A stretch of 64,000 bases of DNA from Kalaharituber pfeilii (GCA_015179045.1 WHUZ01000008.1:434001-498000); one strand, 5' to 3'; numbered from the stretch's first letter, positions 10,755 through 21,816 are shown. Numbers and translations are program-made. Notes: generated by a model from the sequence alone, not told the origin.

Positions 10755-11899
10755 TTTTTTTTTTTTTCTAATATCATTAATCGCTTGCCGCCCTAAGGGC
10801 TATGGCGATATTTAGTTACATAAAGGAAGGTAAAGAAGAAAGTAGATAGGAAATTTATGCCCCGCCCATTCTAGCAGATCCATCAGCATGTCACGATTTT
10901 CGTCTTTCGGGGGTCTGAGTAAGTCCTTTTCCCCTCCTGGCCATTTCCTTTTCCAGACCTTGCACTGCGTTAGTATGTGAGTGGTAGTTTCCAGCTCTTC
11001 GCCGCACCAGCGGCACTCCGAGCTGTCTCTGGTGCCTAATTTGTGTCTCCAGTTCCTCAGACCTTTGCCCCCGAGAATTCCGGCCAGTGTTGCAACCCTG
11101 TGACCTAGACGCTGCAATGGTCTGTAGTTGAGGTCCATTCTGTTCCTTTCTGTTGCTCTTAGTGACCTGGCTTGCTGTCTCATGCCTGCCTCGGTAATCG
11201 TTTCGTCCTGGTATTGGAGGAATAATCCGACTTTGGCTGCTCTATCGGCTTCTCTGTTGCCTTTGACTCCTATGTGTCCCTTCACCCATAACACGGCCAC
11301 ATCCAAGTCGCCCCTGCTCGCTCTCGCTTCCCATCGTTCCCTAACTAGTTGTGATGCCCCTTCATGGGTGGGCTCTCCTTTTGCGAGCCTTTGGAGTTTG
11401 GATATGGCTATCTTGGAGTCGGAAATTATCAGGAGCTCTCCTTCCTGATGTGTCAGTGCCTCGTTCATGGCGATCAGCTCAGCGTCATTGACCATGCATT
11501 GGGTGCCCAGGAATATGGATGAGGTTTGGGACCCATCGTGGAATGATCCTGCCCCGGTTGTTCCTAGCCCGGTTGTTCCGTCGATGATTCGGCTGCCGTC
11601 AGTGTAAACGCTGGTCCAGCCTTCGTCTTTGGCATTGGCGATGGTTCTTTCCCATTCTTCCTTTTCGGTGTTCCTTGGGAGGGTGGAAGGGGGAGTGGGA
11701 TCGGTGGTTCAGTGTCCCTCTCAGGCACCGGTGGTGTTGGCGCTCTTCCCTTCGGTGTTCGTTCTGGAAGCGCAGTGCTCGCGCTTCTACCCTCGTGCAT
11801 TCTCCATCTATAAAGGTATGTGTCGATTCTATGTACGCTAGTCCTTCCACCAGATCCCGTCTCGTACCCCATGAATGCTCCGGTAATTTCCCGGGCTGC
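10755..11899 (-). mobile_element. Type C LINE, 5'-truncated, 1.1 kb
   Basis: Poly-T and the C-type 3' end (ATCGCCATAGCCC...GGGCGGCAAGCGAT) at 10755-10810; the body runs to 11899. Flanks GAGGTTTAGATG (10743-10754) and GAGGTTTAGAAG (11900-11911) form a 12-bp duplication with one mismatch. Confidence 0.9.
10812..11640 (-). pseudogene. LINE RNase H and C-terminal domain
   Basis: A 227-codon frame (11495 to 10812) holds NDAELIAMNEAL, ELLIISDSKIAISKL and VLWVKGHIGVKGNREADRAAK, the Glu, Asp and His/Asp segments of RNase H. It then has the CRWCGEELETTTHILTQC finger and WKRKWPGGEKDLL. The first active-site Asp lies upstream in another frame (TDGSRIIDGTTGLG near 11580-11610), so a frameshift separates them. 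RT is lost by 5' truncation. The protein would have been the C-terminus of a LINE ORF2. Confidence 0.85.
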
Positions 11900-11911
11900 G
11901 AGGTTTAGAAG

Positions 11912-12290
11912 CGCGCTGGAGTCAAGTCAAGGGGCACAGAATCCACGAAGAGTAATAGAATACAGCGCCGCGGGGTGACACATGGTAACGCGTTGTTCTT
12001 TTCGTTATTGGAGTTGCTACGTCACCATAATATTAATGAATGCATATGGCGCCGCTACATTGCGCGCCACCATGTTATTACCACCATATATATTAAGCGG
12101 CGCTGTTACCCATAAATGCATATGAGATCTGTACTCTAACTATATATAGGTAGTAGTGAAAGCTGCTATGATCGCACTATCCTACGCACAGTCAGCGCAG
12201 CACTTCTTTGCTGTGTGAGACTTAAGCATCACATGAACATGCGCACCGATTTCCAACCGGACCACAATCATGGTCTACTGGCGTGGGGGA
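11912..12290. other. AT-rich spacer with GGCGCC motifs
   Basis: Contains several short inverted words such as CGGCGCTGT / ATGGCGCCGC around 12040-12110, possibly an old inverted-repeat element, but no clean ends. No gene seen. Confidence 0.35.
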
Positions 12291-12325
12291 TACAGACAAA
12301 CCTGTCATATTTCATAAGCTTTGTC

Positions 12326-12387
12326 ATCGCCATAGCCCATAGGGCGGCAAGCGATTAATGATATTAAAAAAAAAAAAAAAAAAAAAA
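12326..12387 (+). mobile_element. 62-bp micro-retrocopy, 3' end type C
   Basis: Begins at ATCGCCATAG, ends in AATGATATT plus about 23 A. Flanks ATAAGCTTTGTC (12314-12325) and ATAGGCTTTGTC (12388-12399) form a 12-bp duplication with one mismatch. It sits beside the left terminus of the pogo-like element. Confidence 0.88.
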
Positions 12388-12609
12388 ATAGGCTTTGTCG
12401 GCTCGAATTTGGGCCTGTGGAATTATTGGATATGTTAATTTATTGGATGGATAACAATTTCACCGGCCGGTTTCCCGGATTTACTGGTAACTGGACCTGT
12501 CATATTGGATAGTGCCAATACTAGCAAGGATCATTATGCTTAGTGATAGAATTTTCATTTCGGTATACTAATTTGACAAGCAGATAGGGTTATTTATCTT
12601 CTGTCTCTT

Positions 12610-12785
12610 TGGTAGATTTGTTTGAGAGGACTACTATGTATGCCTTACTGGATACCTATCGCCCAGAACTGGCAGACCCAGATGACGTAGACCCAATGGA
12701 TCAGGATCAGCTTGAAGATGATTTCGAGGAACCAGAACCAGTCTCACTCCATGAAGTGCATAATTCATTGTTCACAATTAAGTAG
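12610..12785 (+). pseudogene. Probable pogo/Fot1 transposase C-terminal remnant
   Basis: Reads DLFERTTMYALLDTYRPELADPDDVDPMDQDQLEDDFEEPEP..., an acidic tail ending at a stop. Fot1-like transposases often end in an acidic region. No catalytic triad remains. Inference from position between TA-flanked termini. Confidence 0.4.
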
Positions 12786-13184
12786 TTTGATCAGCAACAG
12801 GAAGTACAGCACAGAAGGACGAACAAGCAGCACTTGCACACCTTCTGCGGCTTGACAAGTACATGACTTTGTTGAGCCTGAAGTGTCTCTTGAAACAGGC
12901 CCCCATTACCGCTTAGTTTGCGCCTGTATGGTCTCTTATTCATCTAGGTATCTGTTATTGCATGTATTTACCTCGAAAATTGATCTCTGCACTCCAACCT
13001 GTCTTACTGGATGACCTGTCATATTGCATACGATTTTTCGGCCCGACCCTTATCCAATATGACAGGTTTGTCTGTAATGCCACCGGAGGTGGTAATGGAA
13101 GCTGGAATGAATATCGGCTTCTTTCGCATATATGCCTGTCACTGATTGTCTTGCTTCTCTCTGTTTGTTGATCATAACTTCCGT

Positions 13185-13545
13185 TGTCATTACCTTATGG
13201 GGCGGTATTCGGACAAATCACGATTTTGTCCTTATAAGTGATATTCCAATAGGTGAGGCGAAACCTCGGGGTGTCCCCGGACAGTCCGCACAGTGTCTGA
13301 ACCTACACGTAGTGGTTGCAATGGGTAGACATCAACTCAATCTTGGAAGCGAATACATATCGGTGCCATGGAGAGTATGCCTTTATGCATGATAAAACAT
13401 CACAAGATTTTTTGTGACGCCATAGAAGTTATATCTCGGCCTTGGCTACCACCTTCTCAACCCAACTCAATTGAGAATTGCTGCCGACTTCCTCAAAAAC
13501 GCCTCAAATCAAGATGGTCAAGACTGGCCGAAGATGTACAAACCG
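13185..13545 (+). pseudogene. Tc1/mariner transposase remnant (DDE_3 type)
   Basis: Pieces of the catalytic domain occur in order across frames: LWGGIRTNHDFVLIS (13190s) like the WGGI motif, FMHDKTSQDF (about 13380) like the FMHDNA second Asp, and RPWLPPSQPNSIENCCRL (about 13435-13500) like the WPPQSPDLNPIENxW third acidic segment, followed by KRLKSRWSR. Tc1-family transposases cut and paste at TA sites. Frames are broken, so it is inactive. Confidence 0.75.
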
Positions 13546-14997
13546 GTCGAAGGTGGAACTATTCATCGTATTCAAGTGGAATAGTTAAATATTGTGGGCT
13601 CCGCCCGCAATTATTTGGTTGATTCTACTTAAGTATAACCGACTACTCCTTGTATTAATGCCCGTGGTGCTGCTATAAAATGGTAAATAATTCTTCTGCC
13701 GATGTTTATTGTACGCGAATTTATTTTAAGGCTTTGCTCATTGAGTTGAGCGAATTAATAGATCGCCGTCTCAACTTGGATTTCCAGTCGGAAGGCTCCT
13801 CAGGTGTAGTTGAGCTTGAAGAGGATACGCAAGCTATGTAGGATGTTATTCTTGTCGCATCAAGGTCTCATGTATCTTCCACTGCATCTATTTAGTTGTT
13901 CAGGTATTGTACATAATATCTTAGCTTAGGTACGTCTAAATCGTAACCCTTGAAGACTCTGCATATTAGCGCACGCCACTGGCGATCCGCTTACCATACA
14001 AGGAACTACCTGTCCTGAGTCATCCCGTAGATTTGGATTAGCTTTCAAGTCTACAATTACAGTGGGCAATGTAGGGACGGTCACGGAGACATCCCGGCAA
14101 AACTTCGCCTGATTCGAGGCCAGTTGATCAACCGAAAAACTTTATGACTTTATCCAGAATGCCAGCATGGATCGAATTAGCAAATGTTTTTTACCGGCCC
14201 ATGGGATAATTGGTTTTTCCTCACTTGAGATGGTGAAGGCCATCCGATCGCCGCCATTGCTCTTGTCTCAACAAGTGTCAGCCGCCCCCGAAGCTGCATA
14301 CGCAGCTGGTTGGACTTTGCGGCGGCGACCTTGAGCCGCTTCTCCAGTCTTCCCTTCCCCCACCAACTGTTCTTACATTGAGCACCCAACCTCCTCTTGC
14401 CGCACACAATATGGCCGTTCCAGACCTCTTCCTTGGCATGTAACTGCGGCTAACTTGGGGCGCAAGCCCAGTCTTTTCTAAAACTAGCTTAGCTCTGATA
14501 TTTGTGCCTCCTCGCTTACTTCCCAACCTGGCGATCCATGCATCCCGTCAAGTAGCAGGATATCGCCCACGATCTCACCCACGTAGAGAATGCGCAAACC
14601 CGGACGGGGAGTCTGAGGCCTTGCCCACCAGAGCGGTACTCAATCTTACCTACTAATTCCGTTTTCCTTTTGTTTTCTTCCTTCTTTGGTGAGATGAAGC
14701 TGTATCGCAAATACACGTGCTGTGAGCATAGAAATTGAAACAGAGTAAAAAAAAACCATCCGGTATAAATAGTCCTCTCTTCCTCCCAACAAAGGAGTCA
14801 ATCCCGAATGCCAAGCGGTAACATTCGGAACCCTCCCTACTACAATTTTGAATCACTCTCCACTTTTATCTAAAGTACCCAAGATTGACGACGACAATCC
14901 TGTACCTCTACCCGCTTGTCAAAACCCACGATAGTAACGCCGATACCTATCGAAGATATATCTAGTAATGCATGGATTTGAAGTTTGAAACTCAATA
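13546..14997. other. No gene recognised
   Basis: Contains short frames on both strands, none with a recognisable domain. Decayed transposon sequence is likely next to 13545, where an acidic SSGVVELEEDTQAM stretch near 13795-13840 resembles other transposase tails. The last 150 bases presumably hold the promoter of the gene starting at 14998. Confidence 0.4.
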
Positions 14998-16173
14998 ATG
15001 GAGAATCCTTATCAGCACCTGAGCAACAATATGGACCATTTCGCTACCTATCTAAGCAATGAAGAGGGGTTAGAACTGTGCATTCTCGACAGGTGAATAG
15101 CATCTAACATGACTATGATAAAAAATATGTGCTCTAACAAAGATTGTAGCCAGGAGGCCGGCCCGCATGCACCGAAATTGAAAGACGCCATGTACGCGTC
15201 GAAATCATTCTACAGTGGACCTGCGTCCGAACACCAGGGCTATTTTCCAGGTGATCAAGCTTTCGGCACCAGCGGCACCACTGGAATGAGCATTTGCTGC
15301 CTCTATCGGCATTTCATTGAGTTTCTTGTCAATTGTAATTCGACCTCAGCCATGAAAAACCCTCTGTCTGGTTTCGATATGGATGTTGTTAATGATGTTG
15401 GTCTTCTGGATCCATGTCATCCCATTGCTGAACAAAGCCCACACCGAAGCCATCCACGGGACAATAGCACCAGTGAAATTTGGAACCGAGTTTTGAACGA
15501 CTACACTTATGATGCAAGTATCATGCCTAATCTGGAACAAGTTGCAGCAGGCATTGCTTTTGGCACTAGTCCTATATATCCACACAGCATGAGTGCGCCA
15601 GAGTTGACTTCATCCCTTACGAATCAGTCAGAGACCCACATTCTTGTCGATGACGACGGCATTGAACCTGCGAATGAAGCTGGCGAAAAGTTTGCCTCCC
15701 TAGGTGACCAATCTGACAAGGGCAAAGAAGTAAGCAAACGCAGGAACCCAGTGGAAGCCAGTAATTCAGACACTGATATTGCTGGGAACGAGCAGATTTC
15801 TGTTCAATCAAAGAGAGCGGTAAGTAACATATATCTACATCTCCAAACTACGTACTTCCTTAGGAACACTTCTGTTCTAATCTAGCAGCAACAGAAGACG
15901 AATACTTGCAAGGGGCGTCAGCCCGATTCCACCAAGGCTGCTGAGGAACATCAAGTAATGTGGATCAAGTATACCCCTTTGGCGACACATACTTTCATCC
16001 CAGGTCCCACTCCAGTCGAATATAGTGTCGAGTTTGCAGTACCTGAGACGATCTGCACGGCTCCCCATCTACGCCGAAAAACGCAAAAAGTATGTCTAAA
16101 GAAATCACCGTTAATAGCAGCATAAAAAGGCTAAACTGAAGTGTAGCGATCTCGCCGTCGCGGGAGGTCATAG
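14998..16173 (+). CDS. Spliced gene of unknown function, about 331 residues
   Basis: Proposed exons are 14998-15092, 15150-15819, 15886-16089 and 16147-16173. The first intron (57 nt) has GTGAAT, a CTCTAACAAAG branch region and TAG. The second (66 nt) has GTAAGT, CTAATC and TAG. The third (57 nt) has GTATGT, GGCTAAAC and TAG. All three splice in frame, which supports a real gene. The protein starts MENPYQHLSNNMDHFATYLS, has an acidic/Ser-rich middle (about 180-250) and a basic end (LRRKTQK, then RSRRRGRS). Without the third intron it would stop at 16126 instead. ATG 14998 is preferred because it is the first in-frame Met of exon 1. I recognise no domain; the basic tail hints at a nuclear role, which is inference only. 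Confidence 0.6.
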
Positions 16174-16297
16174 GCAGCGTTTTGGCCGAGGATTGTCGAC
16201 AGTCTACGTCACAAATACGTACTAGTAGATTACTGCTGGTCCTGCGTAATAAGGGTATCTCGGTTTTTTTTTTCCCTCTTTTCTTCAGATTTAGGTT

Positions 16298-16359
16298 TTT
16301 TTTTTTTGTTTTTTTTTTATTTCACGTAACCCCGCTTGCAGCTGTTCGCCATGGCAGGG
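16298..16359 (-). mobile_element. 62-bp micro-retrocopy, 3' end type A
   Basis: T-rich tail, then the complement of the A-type stem-loop beginning at CCCTGCCATGG. The perfect 14-bp duplication TTCAGATTTAGGTT lies at 16284-16297 and 16360-16373. It sits just 3' of the gene ending at 16173. Confidence 0.93.
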
Positions 16360-16486
16360 TTCAGATTTAGGTTGGCTGTCTTTGTATGTAGAATTTAAGC
16401 GGGCAGACAGAGCATGGAGAAAACAAAAATGAGACTGCAGACTATATGGGGAAGTGAGGCAATGGGAGGTAGTTAATGAGTGTGTT

Positions 16487-16548
16487 TCCGCCCATTGGCT
16501 AGCAACCTGTACTGTACGCGGGGTCGAGTGACCAAAAAACAAAAAAGG
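16487..16548 (+). mobile_element. A2-type micro-retrocopy, diverged
   Basis: CCCATTGGCTAGCAACCTGTA...GCGGGGTCGAGTGACC followed by A6-C-A6. It matches the A2 3' end with several substitutions. No clear duplication remains. Confidence 0.65.
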
Positions 16549-16929
16549 AATGCGGGAATGAGCCCTAGGTGCATGGATGATGTTGATGCGTATCCCTTAG
16601 CAGCGCGAAAACCAAAATCTAATCCAACGGAAAATGTCCGTGTATTCCATTGCAAACTGGCATAGTGATCTACTTCTACTTGGTCTTAGGGACCTGAAAA
16701 TGGCACTAAGTTCTCAATCTAGGTAGCTGTGCCCACATCTCAGCATTCACTATAGTATTTCAGTGGTGGTGGGCACTGACACTTTGACGTTCCGTTAGCC
16801 CAATCCTGCTGGTATTAGATTTTGGGGTTTGGCGCTGTAGAGGGATCTAAAATTTTAAATTTGGGTTTTCCTCAATATGGGCTGTGGCAGGTAGGAGGGG
16901 GATTGGGGGGTAGGATTAGGTGGCTGCGA
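16549..16929. other. No gene recognised
   Basis: Unique-looking sequence with a G-rich patch at 16890-16925. No supported frame. Confidence 0.45.
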
Positions 16930-17050
16930 GATTGGTCGGAATGTCCCTGCCCAGTCACTTTCTGAGTGGACAGAAGCCGGTATCAGCGTTGCTAGCTATA
17001 TATATTTAGTGCGAGTGCTAGTGTACTAGTACGTACAACCCATGTCCACA
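16930..17050 (+). repeat. Shared promoter-like terminal motif, copy 1
   Basis: GAATGTCCCTGCCCAGTCAC..TTTCTGAGTGG, then GCTAGCTATATATATTTAG and TACTAGTACGTACAACCCATG. The same ordered blocks recur at 17595-17725 (+) and 51262-51390 (-). The CAGTCAC-TTT-GTGACTG-like piece can form a small hairpin. It is probably the end of an unrecognised transposon. Confidence 0.5.
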
Positions 17051-17190
17051 TCAATATCTCCTCATGCTGCCAGACCACCTTCTCCAAAACCTTTTCCTCC
17101 TTACGTGCTACCTGTGTTAGTGCAGGATATTAAAATCTCGAGTATAATTGTCTGCAATGTCATTGAGCTCTTGAATAGCTAAATGTTTAA

Positions 17191-17624
17191 CTAACTCTGA
17201 TTCAGCCACTCGACCAGCACCCGTAAGCCCACGAAGAGAGTCAATGCCGATAGTCTTTGGGTTACACGAAGTAGATGTGCCAGATACTGTTCTAAACTGT
17301 GTCTGGAAACTTGGTTCTGGGAAGCTAAAATAATGACCAGACGTGAGTTTGCAATGCTTCCATCATCTGTTGAAACTCTTGAACCTGATGTGCTGCTATG
17401 TGAGAGCAGGCTGTCCAGCAAAAGTAAGACTCACATCCAATCAGTGCGAGTAGAATATTGTTGGCTTGTGTGTGGCTACACCAGCTTCCGTAAAGCGACG
17501 AACTTCTGCAAAGATCCTTAGTCCAATACGAAAGCTCAAGATATTCAAATAAATTTTCAACCATCCCATGGATATAATCAAGTTCATTTACTCCAAGTCG
17601 AAATGTCTCTCTCTGTCCAGTCAA
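17191..17624 (-). pseudogene. Unidentified minus-strand coding remnant
   Basis: Two overlapping minus frames (100 and 77 codons) lie between two direct copies of the terminal motif. The longer reads MTGQRETFRLGVNELDYIHG and ends QQMMEALQTHVWSLF. No domain is recognised. The position suggests the body of the same unknown element. Confidence 0.25.
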
Positions 17625-17725
17625 AGTTTTGACTGTACATATGCAGGGACAACTGGCACTGTGATAGCCATATATATATTTAAAGTGACCGCTAATCTAC
17701 TGGTACGTACAACCCATGCCCGGAC
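17595..17725 (+). repeat. Shared promoter-like terminal motif, copy 2
   Basis: CGAAATGTCTCTCTCTGTCC and a CAGTCAAAG-TTTTGACTG hairpin, then GCCATATATATATTTAAAG, GACCGCTAATCTACTGG and TACGTACAACCCATG. It matches the copies at 16.9 and 51.3 kb. Confidence 0.5.
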
Positions 17726-17807
17726 TCCTGGTCGGAATGCAAGGATGGATAGAAAGTCTGCAATGCTGAAAAAAATTTGAACACTGCTTCTCATTCCTAC
17801 TGGTATT

Positions 17808-17956
17808 TTTTTTTTTTATATTTATTTCATTACTCGCTTGCCGCCCTATGGGCTATGGCGAGGTATTTATTAACTCAAAAACAAAAGACTAAACACTAAT
17901 TACATGTATTGCCCGCGTGTCCCTTGTGATGCGGGTAGAACCCAGGGTCGTGTCTG
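17808..17956 (-). mobile_element. 149-bp B-type retrocopy
   Basis: Poly-T, the complement of the B-type stem-loop and about 85 bp of adjoining 3' UTR. The perfect 14-bp duplication TTCCTACTGGTATT lies at 17794-17807 and 17957-17970. Confidence 0.92.
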
Positions 17957-18119
17957 TTCCTACTGGTATTGCTTCAGCTCATACTACCCCACCTCATACG
18001 TACAGTATAAGTCAGCGAAAATGTCCTCATCTCTCCTACGTGGCCGTGAAATCATTGCCGCTATGCCAGCTACATAATTAAAAAGGCCTAAGAGAGGTGA
18101 AAGATACGAGCAGAATCTG

Positions 18120-18389
18120 AGTGCTGTGAAAACCCGTCTGCAAGCTTATGCCATTTCCCAAGGCTTCTTAATTTTAGTAGTAAGTGGCTCAGAACAATGC
18201 GGAAGGATCCTCTACAGATGTGTCCACTATAGTGATACTCCTCGCAATCACCGTAGATCAACAGCCACTGCTGTGACCCAGAAAGAATACAAAGATAGTG
18301 ATGCTATGAGCAGAGTGGGATGCATATCGATAAGCAAACCCAGATGTGGCGCCATGCCAAGGAGGCTAAGCAAACCCTTGTCCCATTGA
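18120..18389 (+). pseudogene. Possible FAR1-like / MULE transposase N-terminal fragment
   Basis: Frame reads VKTRLQAYAISQGFLILVVS, GRILYRCVHYSDTPRNHRR and then MSRVGCISISKPRC. The spacing of aromatic, Cys, TPRNHRRST and VGC resembles the FAR1-type DNA-binding domain at the start of fungal Mutator-like transposases. No catalytic part follows within 500 bp. The assignment is from memory of the family pattern only. Confidence 0.4.
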
Positions 18390-18390
18390 A

Positions 18391-18885
18391 TTGAGAAGCA
18401 TATGTTGTGTTAATTTTAACTTCAGAATAGTCATATTAATTTATTCAAGTACGGAATACGTCTGAGGTGCATGCGACAGACTGATATTTTCTTTTACTAA
18501 TGGTGTTCCCCTGGATGGAAGGGTAAGTAATTTGCAAAAAATAAAAATAAAAAGGTGGCTTTAACACTGTTTTCCCACAGCAGTATTTCAACATCCAGAG
18601 GAGCTGTAACCTTGTTGCAGTTGTGATCGCAACAAGGGTCGTTGTCGCAAGGTTTGCGCCCCATTTCAGGGGCACGGATGATAAGGGTAGGAGAAATGGG
18701 TTCTCCTGCGTCAAAGAGTGGTACAGACAAATAGTGTTTATATGACGACCACGAAAAATTGCTGAGGTCAGCGTGCAGAACCAACATGTTCTCGTGCCCA
18801 TCTGATAACAGCGGCCAAGAACTCGTGCCACCATAAGATTGATCGCCAAGCAGATTTAGGTTTAAACAAAAGGTTTATTAAAAGT

Positions 18886-18888
<3 letters not shown>
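18391..18888. other. No gene recognised
   Basis: Short frames on the minus strand (up to 134 codons) have no recognisable motif. No repeat ends are visible. Confidence 0.4.
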
Positions 18889-18930
<42 letters not shown>

Positions 18931-18959
18931 GTAACCCCGCTTGCAGCGCCAAGCCATGG
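18889..18959 (-). mobile_element. Micro-retrocopy, 3' end type A, long tail
   Basis: A poly-T of about 35 bases is followed by the complement of GCCATGGCTTGGCGCTGCAAGCGGGGTTACG, an A-type end truncated in its 5' stem strand. No convincing target duplication. Confidence 0.75.
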
Positions 18960-19402
18960 CAAACATAAAGGTATCTTCTAACTTCAGCATAGTATCATCG
19001 AAGGCGCGAACCTCTCCTTTTCAACAGGATTCTCAACGAGCACGACAACCCCGTGTATTCTACGGGACAAGGTGTACTGGCAGAGCAGTGGTATTTCGCC
19101 GGCAACAAGGCGTTCAGGTGACACGGGACTTGGAAAATGCTGTCAAGCTTAGCCGCATTTTGCTGGGACAGCAGCACCAAGACGGTGCTGACGTGCGAGC
19201 TGAGGAATAAAAGGTAACTTTGATAGGTATGACGCGTCGTACAGTACTTAATAGTACGAAATCAAAAAGTTAGGCTTAATGACTGTAGAGCGTAACGCGA
19301 ATTCGCTACTTGAGAGCTACAGCCGAAGGCGGCCGAAAATCATTCACTACTTTGCTGTAATGGAGGAAGCCAGGGCAGAACGAAAACGAAGCAGGGAACT
19401 TA
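18960..19402 (+). other. Possible 5' region of the coiled-coil gene
   Basis: Contains two + frames (18941-19210 and 19279-19512). The second is basic and charged (MEEARAERKRSRELNEHR). It may include 5' exons of the gene ending at 20234, but I could not find splice sites that join the frames. Confidence 0.3.
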
Positions 19403-20234
19403 ATGAACACCGGACTACACGTATATCAAACAACCGAAGGCGCTGTTGTCAACCTTCATCAGTATATTGTACTAGCAACATTACACTATATCCTAAATTG
19501 CAGCGTCATTAATGCATTGGCAAGAGACGAAAGCGGGCAGCCGGAAACAATAACGAGTACATCCAGCAAAGATCTGTGGCAGTTTGTTCCAAAGCCGGGC
19601 TCCAGCTCTCCTCTGATCCCGCTAGGTTCTTTCAGTGCGGAGAATGCGATGAAAATCAAGAATGCAATTGAAGCAAAGGACGTAACGGTTATCTGGAAGC
19701 CCTAAAAAGTGGTATGCCCATCTATACTGCTGGTTTTCCGTGTCATAAAGTGTGTTAGAGCAAAGAACCCTATGTCACATTACAAGTGCTACTCTCCATC
19801 GTGGAAAATCCCAACGTCGGCAAAGTCCAAGTGGAAGAGTACAAGCGTCTTCTCGCTGAAAATGAACGATTAAAGCTTTTGGTCAACACCTTACGAGGAA
19901 CGAAGGAACTCTCGAAGGAGAGAATGATCGAAATGAAGGAGAGAATGAATGCAATGGATGAAGCTATCAACCAGGTTCCATGGTTTTCGGGGAATTTGTT
20001 TTCTGTTAATTACATAATTTCCATCCTAATTACATTGTTTGATTTCTATCGTAACAGAACTCCACAGTTTTGGAGTACAGGAAGTTGGGAAAACCTGCGT
20101 CACGCGAAGTATATTTGTTCGATAGAGGAACTCTAGAGCAATCTAACGATTCTAATTCCATTCCCGCGGAAACTGTAGGTGGTCGAAAAATTGGGTTTAA
20201 CGAAATCATCAAAGTCAAGTTTGAATACCTCTAA
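19403..20234 (+). CDS. Spliced coiled-coil protein gene, 3' exons
   Basis: Three exons can be joined in phase: up to 19681, 19759-19974 and 20058-20234. The introns are 77 nt (GTAACG...GTTAG) and 83 nt (GTTCCA...AACAG). The resulting frame is open from 19403 to a TAA at 20232-20234, about 222 codons. It contains DLWQFVPKPGSSSPLIPLGS, then a heptad-like helical segment (EEYKRLLAENERLKLLVNTL, continuing to MDEAINQ) and a C-terminus with EVYLFDRGTLEQS and KVKFEYL. The 5' start is not certain: 19403 is the first Met of this frame, but upstream exons are possible. No family is recognised. The helical segment suggests a dimerising or structural protein. Confidence 0.5.
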
Positions 20235-20284
20235 TAACACAAAAAAGGATGAAATAAGGTAAATAGCATAAAGTAAAAACTATA

Positions 20285-20353
20285 CAGTATCTATAATTCA
20301 AGAATAACAATAACCCTAATCATAAGATATATTCTTGTATCGAGAGTTAACTG
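20285..20353. mobile_element. 69-bp pogo-type MITE
   Basis: Ends CAGTATCTATAATTCAAGAATA and its imperfect inverse TATTCTTGTATCGAGAGTTAACTG abut TA on both sides (20283-20284, 20354-20355). The termini resemble those of the element at 7244-9166, so it may be an internally deleted derivative. Confidence 0.65.
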
Positions 20354-20355
20354 TA

Positions 20356-21751
20356 TTACCTGATTAATAAAGACAGGCGTAATTCTAATGCTTCGCGGAG
20401 GTCGTTTTTCCCTTAGGGTTCCGAAAGTAAGTAGTGATACTAGCTACTAGCGCGTAGTGCATACCTAGTAGCTAGCCTGCGTGTTTGCACGCGGGTAACA
20501 TGATGTCATGAAGCCTGTTTGGTTTCTAAAAAATCACCCGCCCATTAAGCACCTCCGATACGATATTGCCTTGCTCCGCTTGTTATAGCGTCTTGGCATG
20601 GGCCTACTTGCTGCTACGGCCATCTGTCCCTGGCATCGGGTCCATGCACAATTCAATTGACAACTCTCCTGAACTGGAGTGAAAAAAAAAATTCTCCGAC
20701 TCAATTCTGTGGTAATTTGAAATAAGTGTTGGTACGAAAACAATTCCTGGCTTGGCATCCCCCAAGTCTCCTTTCACCATATATAATTATGATCACCACC
20801 AAAATCTCTCAGGGTCCTCTCCCAATCTAGCGCGTACGTCCCTCTGCCTTGGTGACTTGGTATCGCTGCTGCACAGCTTGGAAATGATCGTTGATAACAA
20901 ACAACTGAATTGCTGAAAGTCCGCTGATTCCATGTCCAGAGAGGGGTTGCTGCTCCATTCCCCTCCAAAGACGTCCCCCTCCTCCATTCTGCGGATTCTC
21001 CGGCATCATCTCTAGACATCGTCCACTTCTCCAAAAATCTCCATATCCCCCAACGTGCTCCTTCAAAACACTGCGCTCTTCCCTTATCGGGCCTCGAGCT
21101 GCCTCGGACCCCTCAGTAATGATGACCCGTGTTACATGACCCGACATCCGAATCACGATGAGTCTCGTGCCTAGTTCAGGGTATCCTAGAAGTACTTCAT
21201 TAGTCTCATTCCACTTATTTGCGACGCCAATTCTGCTAAACCTTCGCAAGCACACGTTATCAACCCAAATATTCTGTATTGTCACCTCCAACGCTATCGA
21301 TGCCAACTCTCGTAATTGTAGATGCGTCTTATGTTTCCTCCACTTCCTCGGGATGGATCGTCGCTGTCGGTGTACTGGCTTCACGACAAATTGTCATACA
21401 GTTAGTGTGAAGGACCAGTTACGTTCCATTCACAGCACGAGAGGCTTCCCCTCCTTTTGTACATAATTGTCACTCACATTGTATTTTCGGCTGCATGCTG
21501 TGAGCGGGGCTGCATGCACCATTCCTGTACCAGGGGTTTCGTTCTGCCAAGCTGCACTTGCAGCGCTCCAGTCAATTTTGCTGTGCGAATGGGAAGCCGA
21601 AAGACCTCTGGAAAGCAAGTAGCAGTATCGGATATACCCTCGCACTGAAGCTATTATAAGTAATCCTGAACACTTAGCCAACTCACGCCAGTAACTAACT
21701 GATAAGCCAAACCCTCACGTTCGTTCAAACGAACTCTATTTCATACTAATC
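20356..21751. other. Mostly featureless, one 185-codon minus frame
   Basis: The longest frame runs from 21384 to 20827 on the minus strand, starting MKPVHRQRRSIPRKWRKHK. It lacks a recognisable domain and no splice sites back it up, so I do not call it a gene. Nothing else is supported. Confidence 0.35.
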
Positions 21752-21763
21752 AACCACCGTACA

Positions 21764-21804
21764 AGGGCGGCACGCGAGTAACGATATTAAAAAAAAAAAA
21801 AAAA
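21764..21804 (+). mobile_element. 41-bp micro-retrocopy, 3' end type B (half stem)
   Basis: AGGGCGGCACGCGAGTAACG then ATATT and about 17 A, between perfect 12-bp duplications AACCACCGTACA (21752-21763 and 21805-21816). Only the 3' half of the stem-loop was copied. Confidence 0.92.
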
Positions 21805-21816
21805 AACCACCGTACA

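Larger units (their letters stand above)
12293..13074 (+). mobile_element. pogo-like DNA element, 782 bp, degenerate
   Basis: Perfect 18-bp terminal inverted repeats CAGACAAACCTGTCATAT (12293-12310) and its complement (13057-13074), both next to TA (12291-12292, 13075-13076). Inner copies of CCTGTCATATTG occur at 12496-12508 and 13014-13026. It carries a transposase remnant and a C-type micro-retrocopy. Confidence 0.85.

Noticed and set aside
16473..16665. Small opposite frames across the A2 micro-copy
   Set aside because: Short, overlapping and without motifs; the sequence is explained by the retrocopy.
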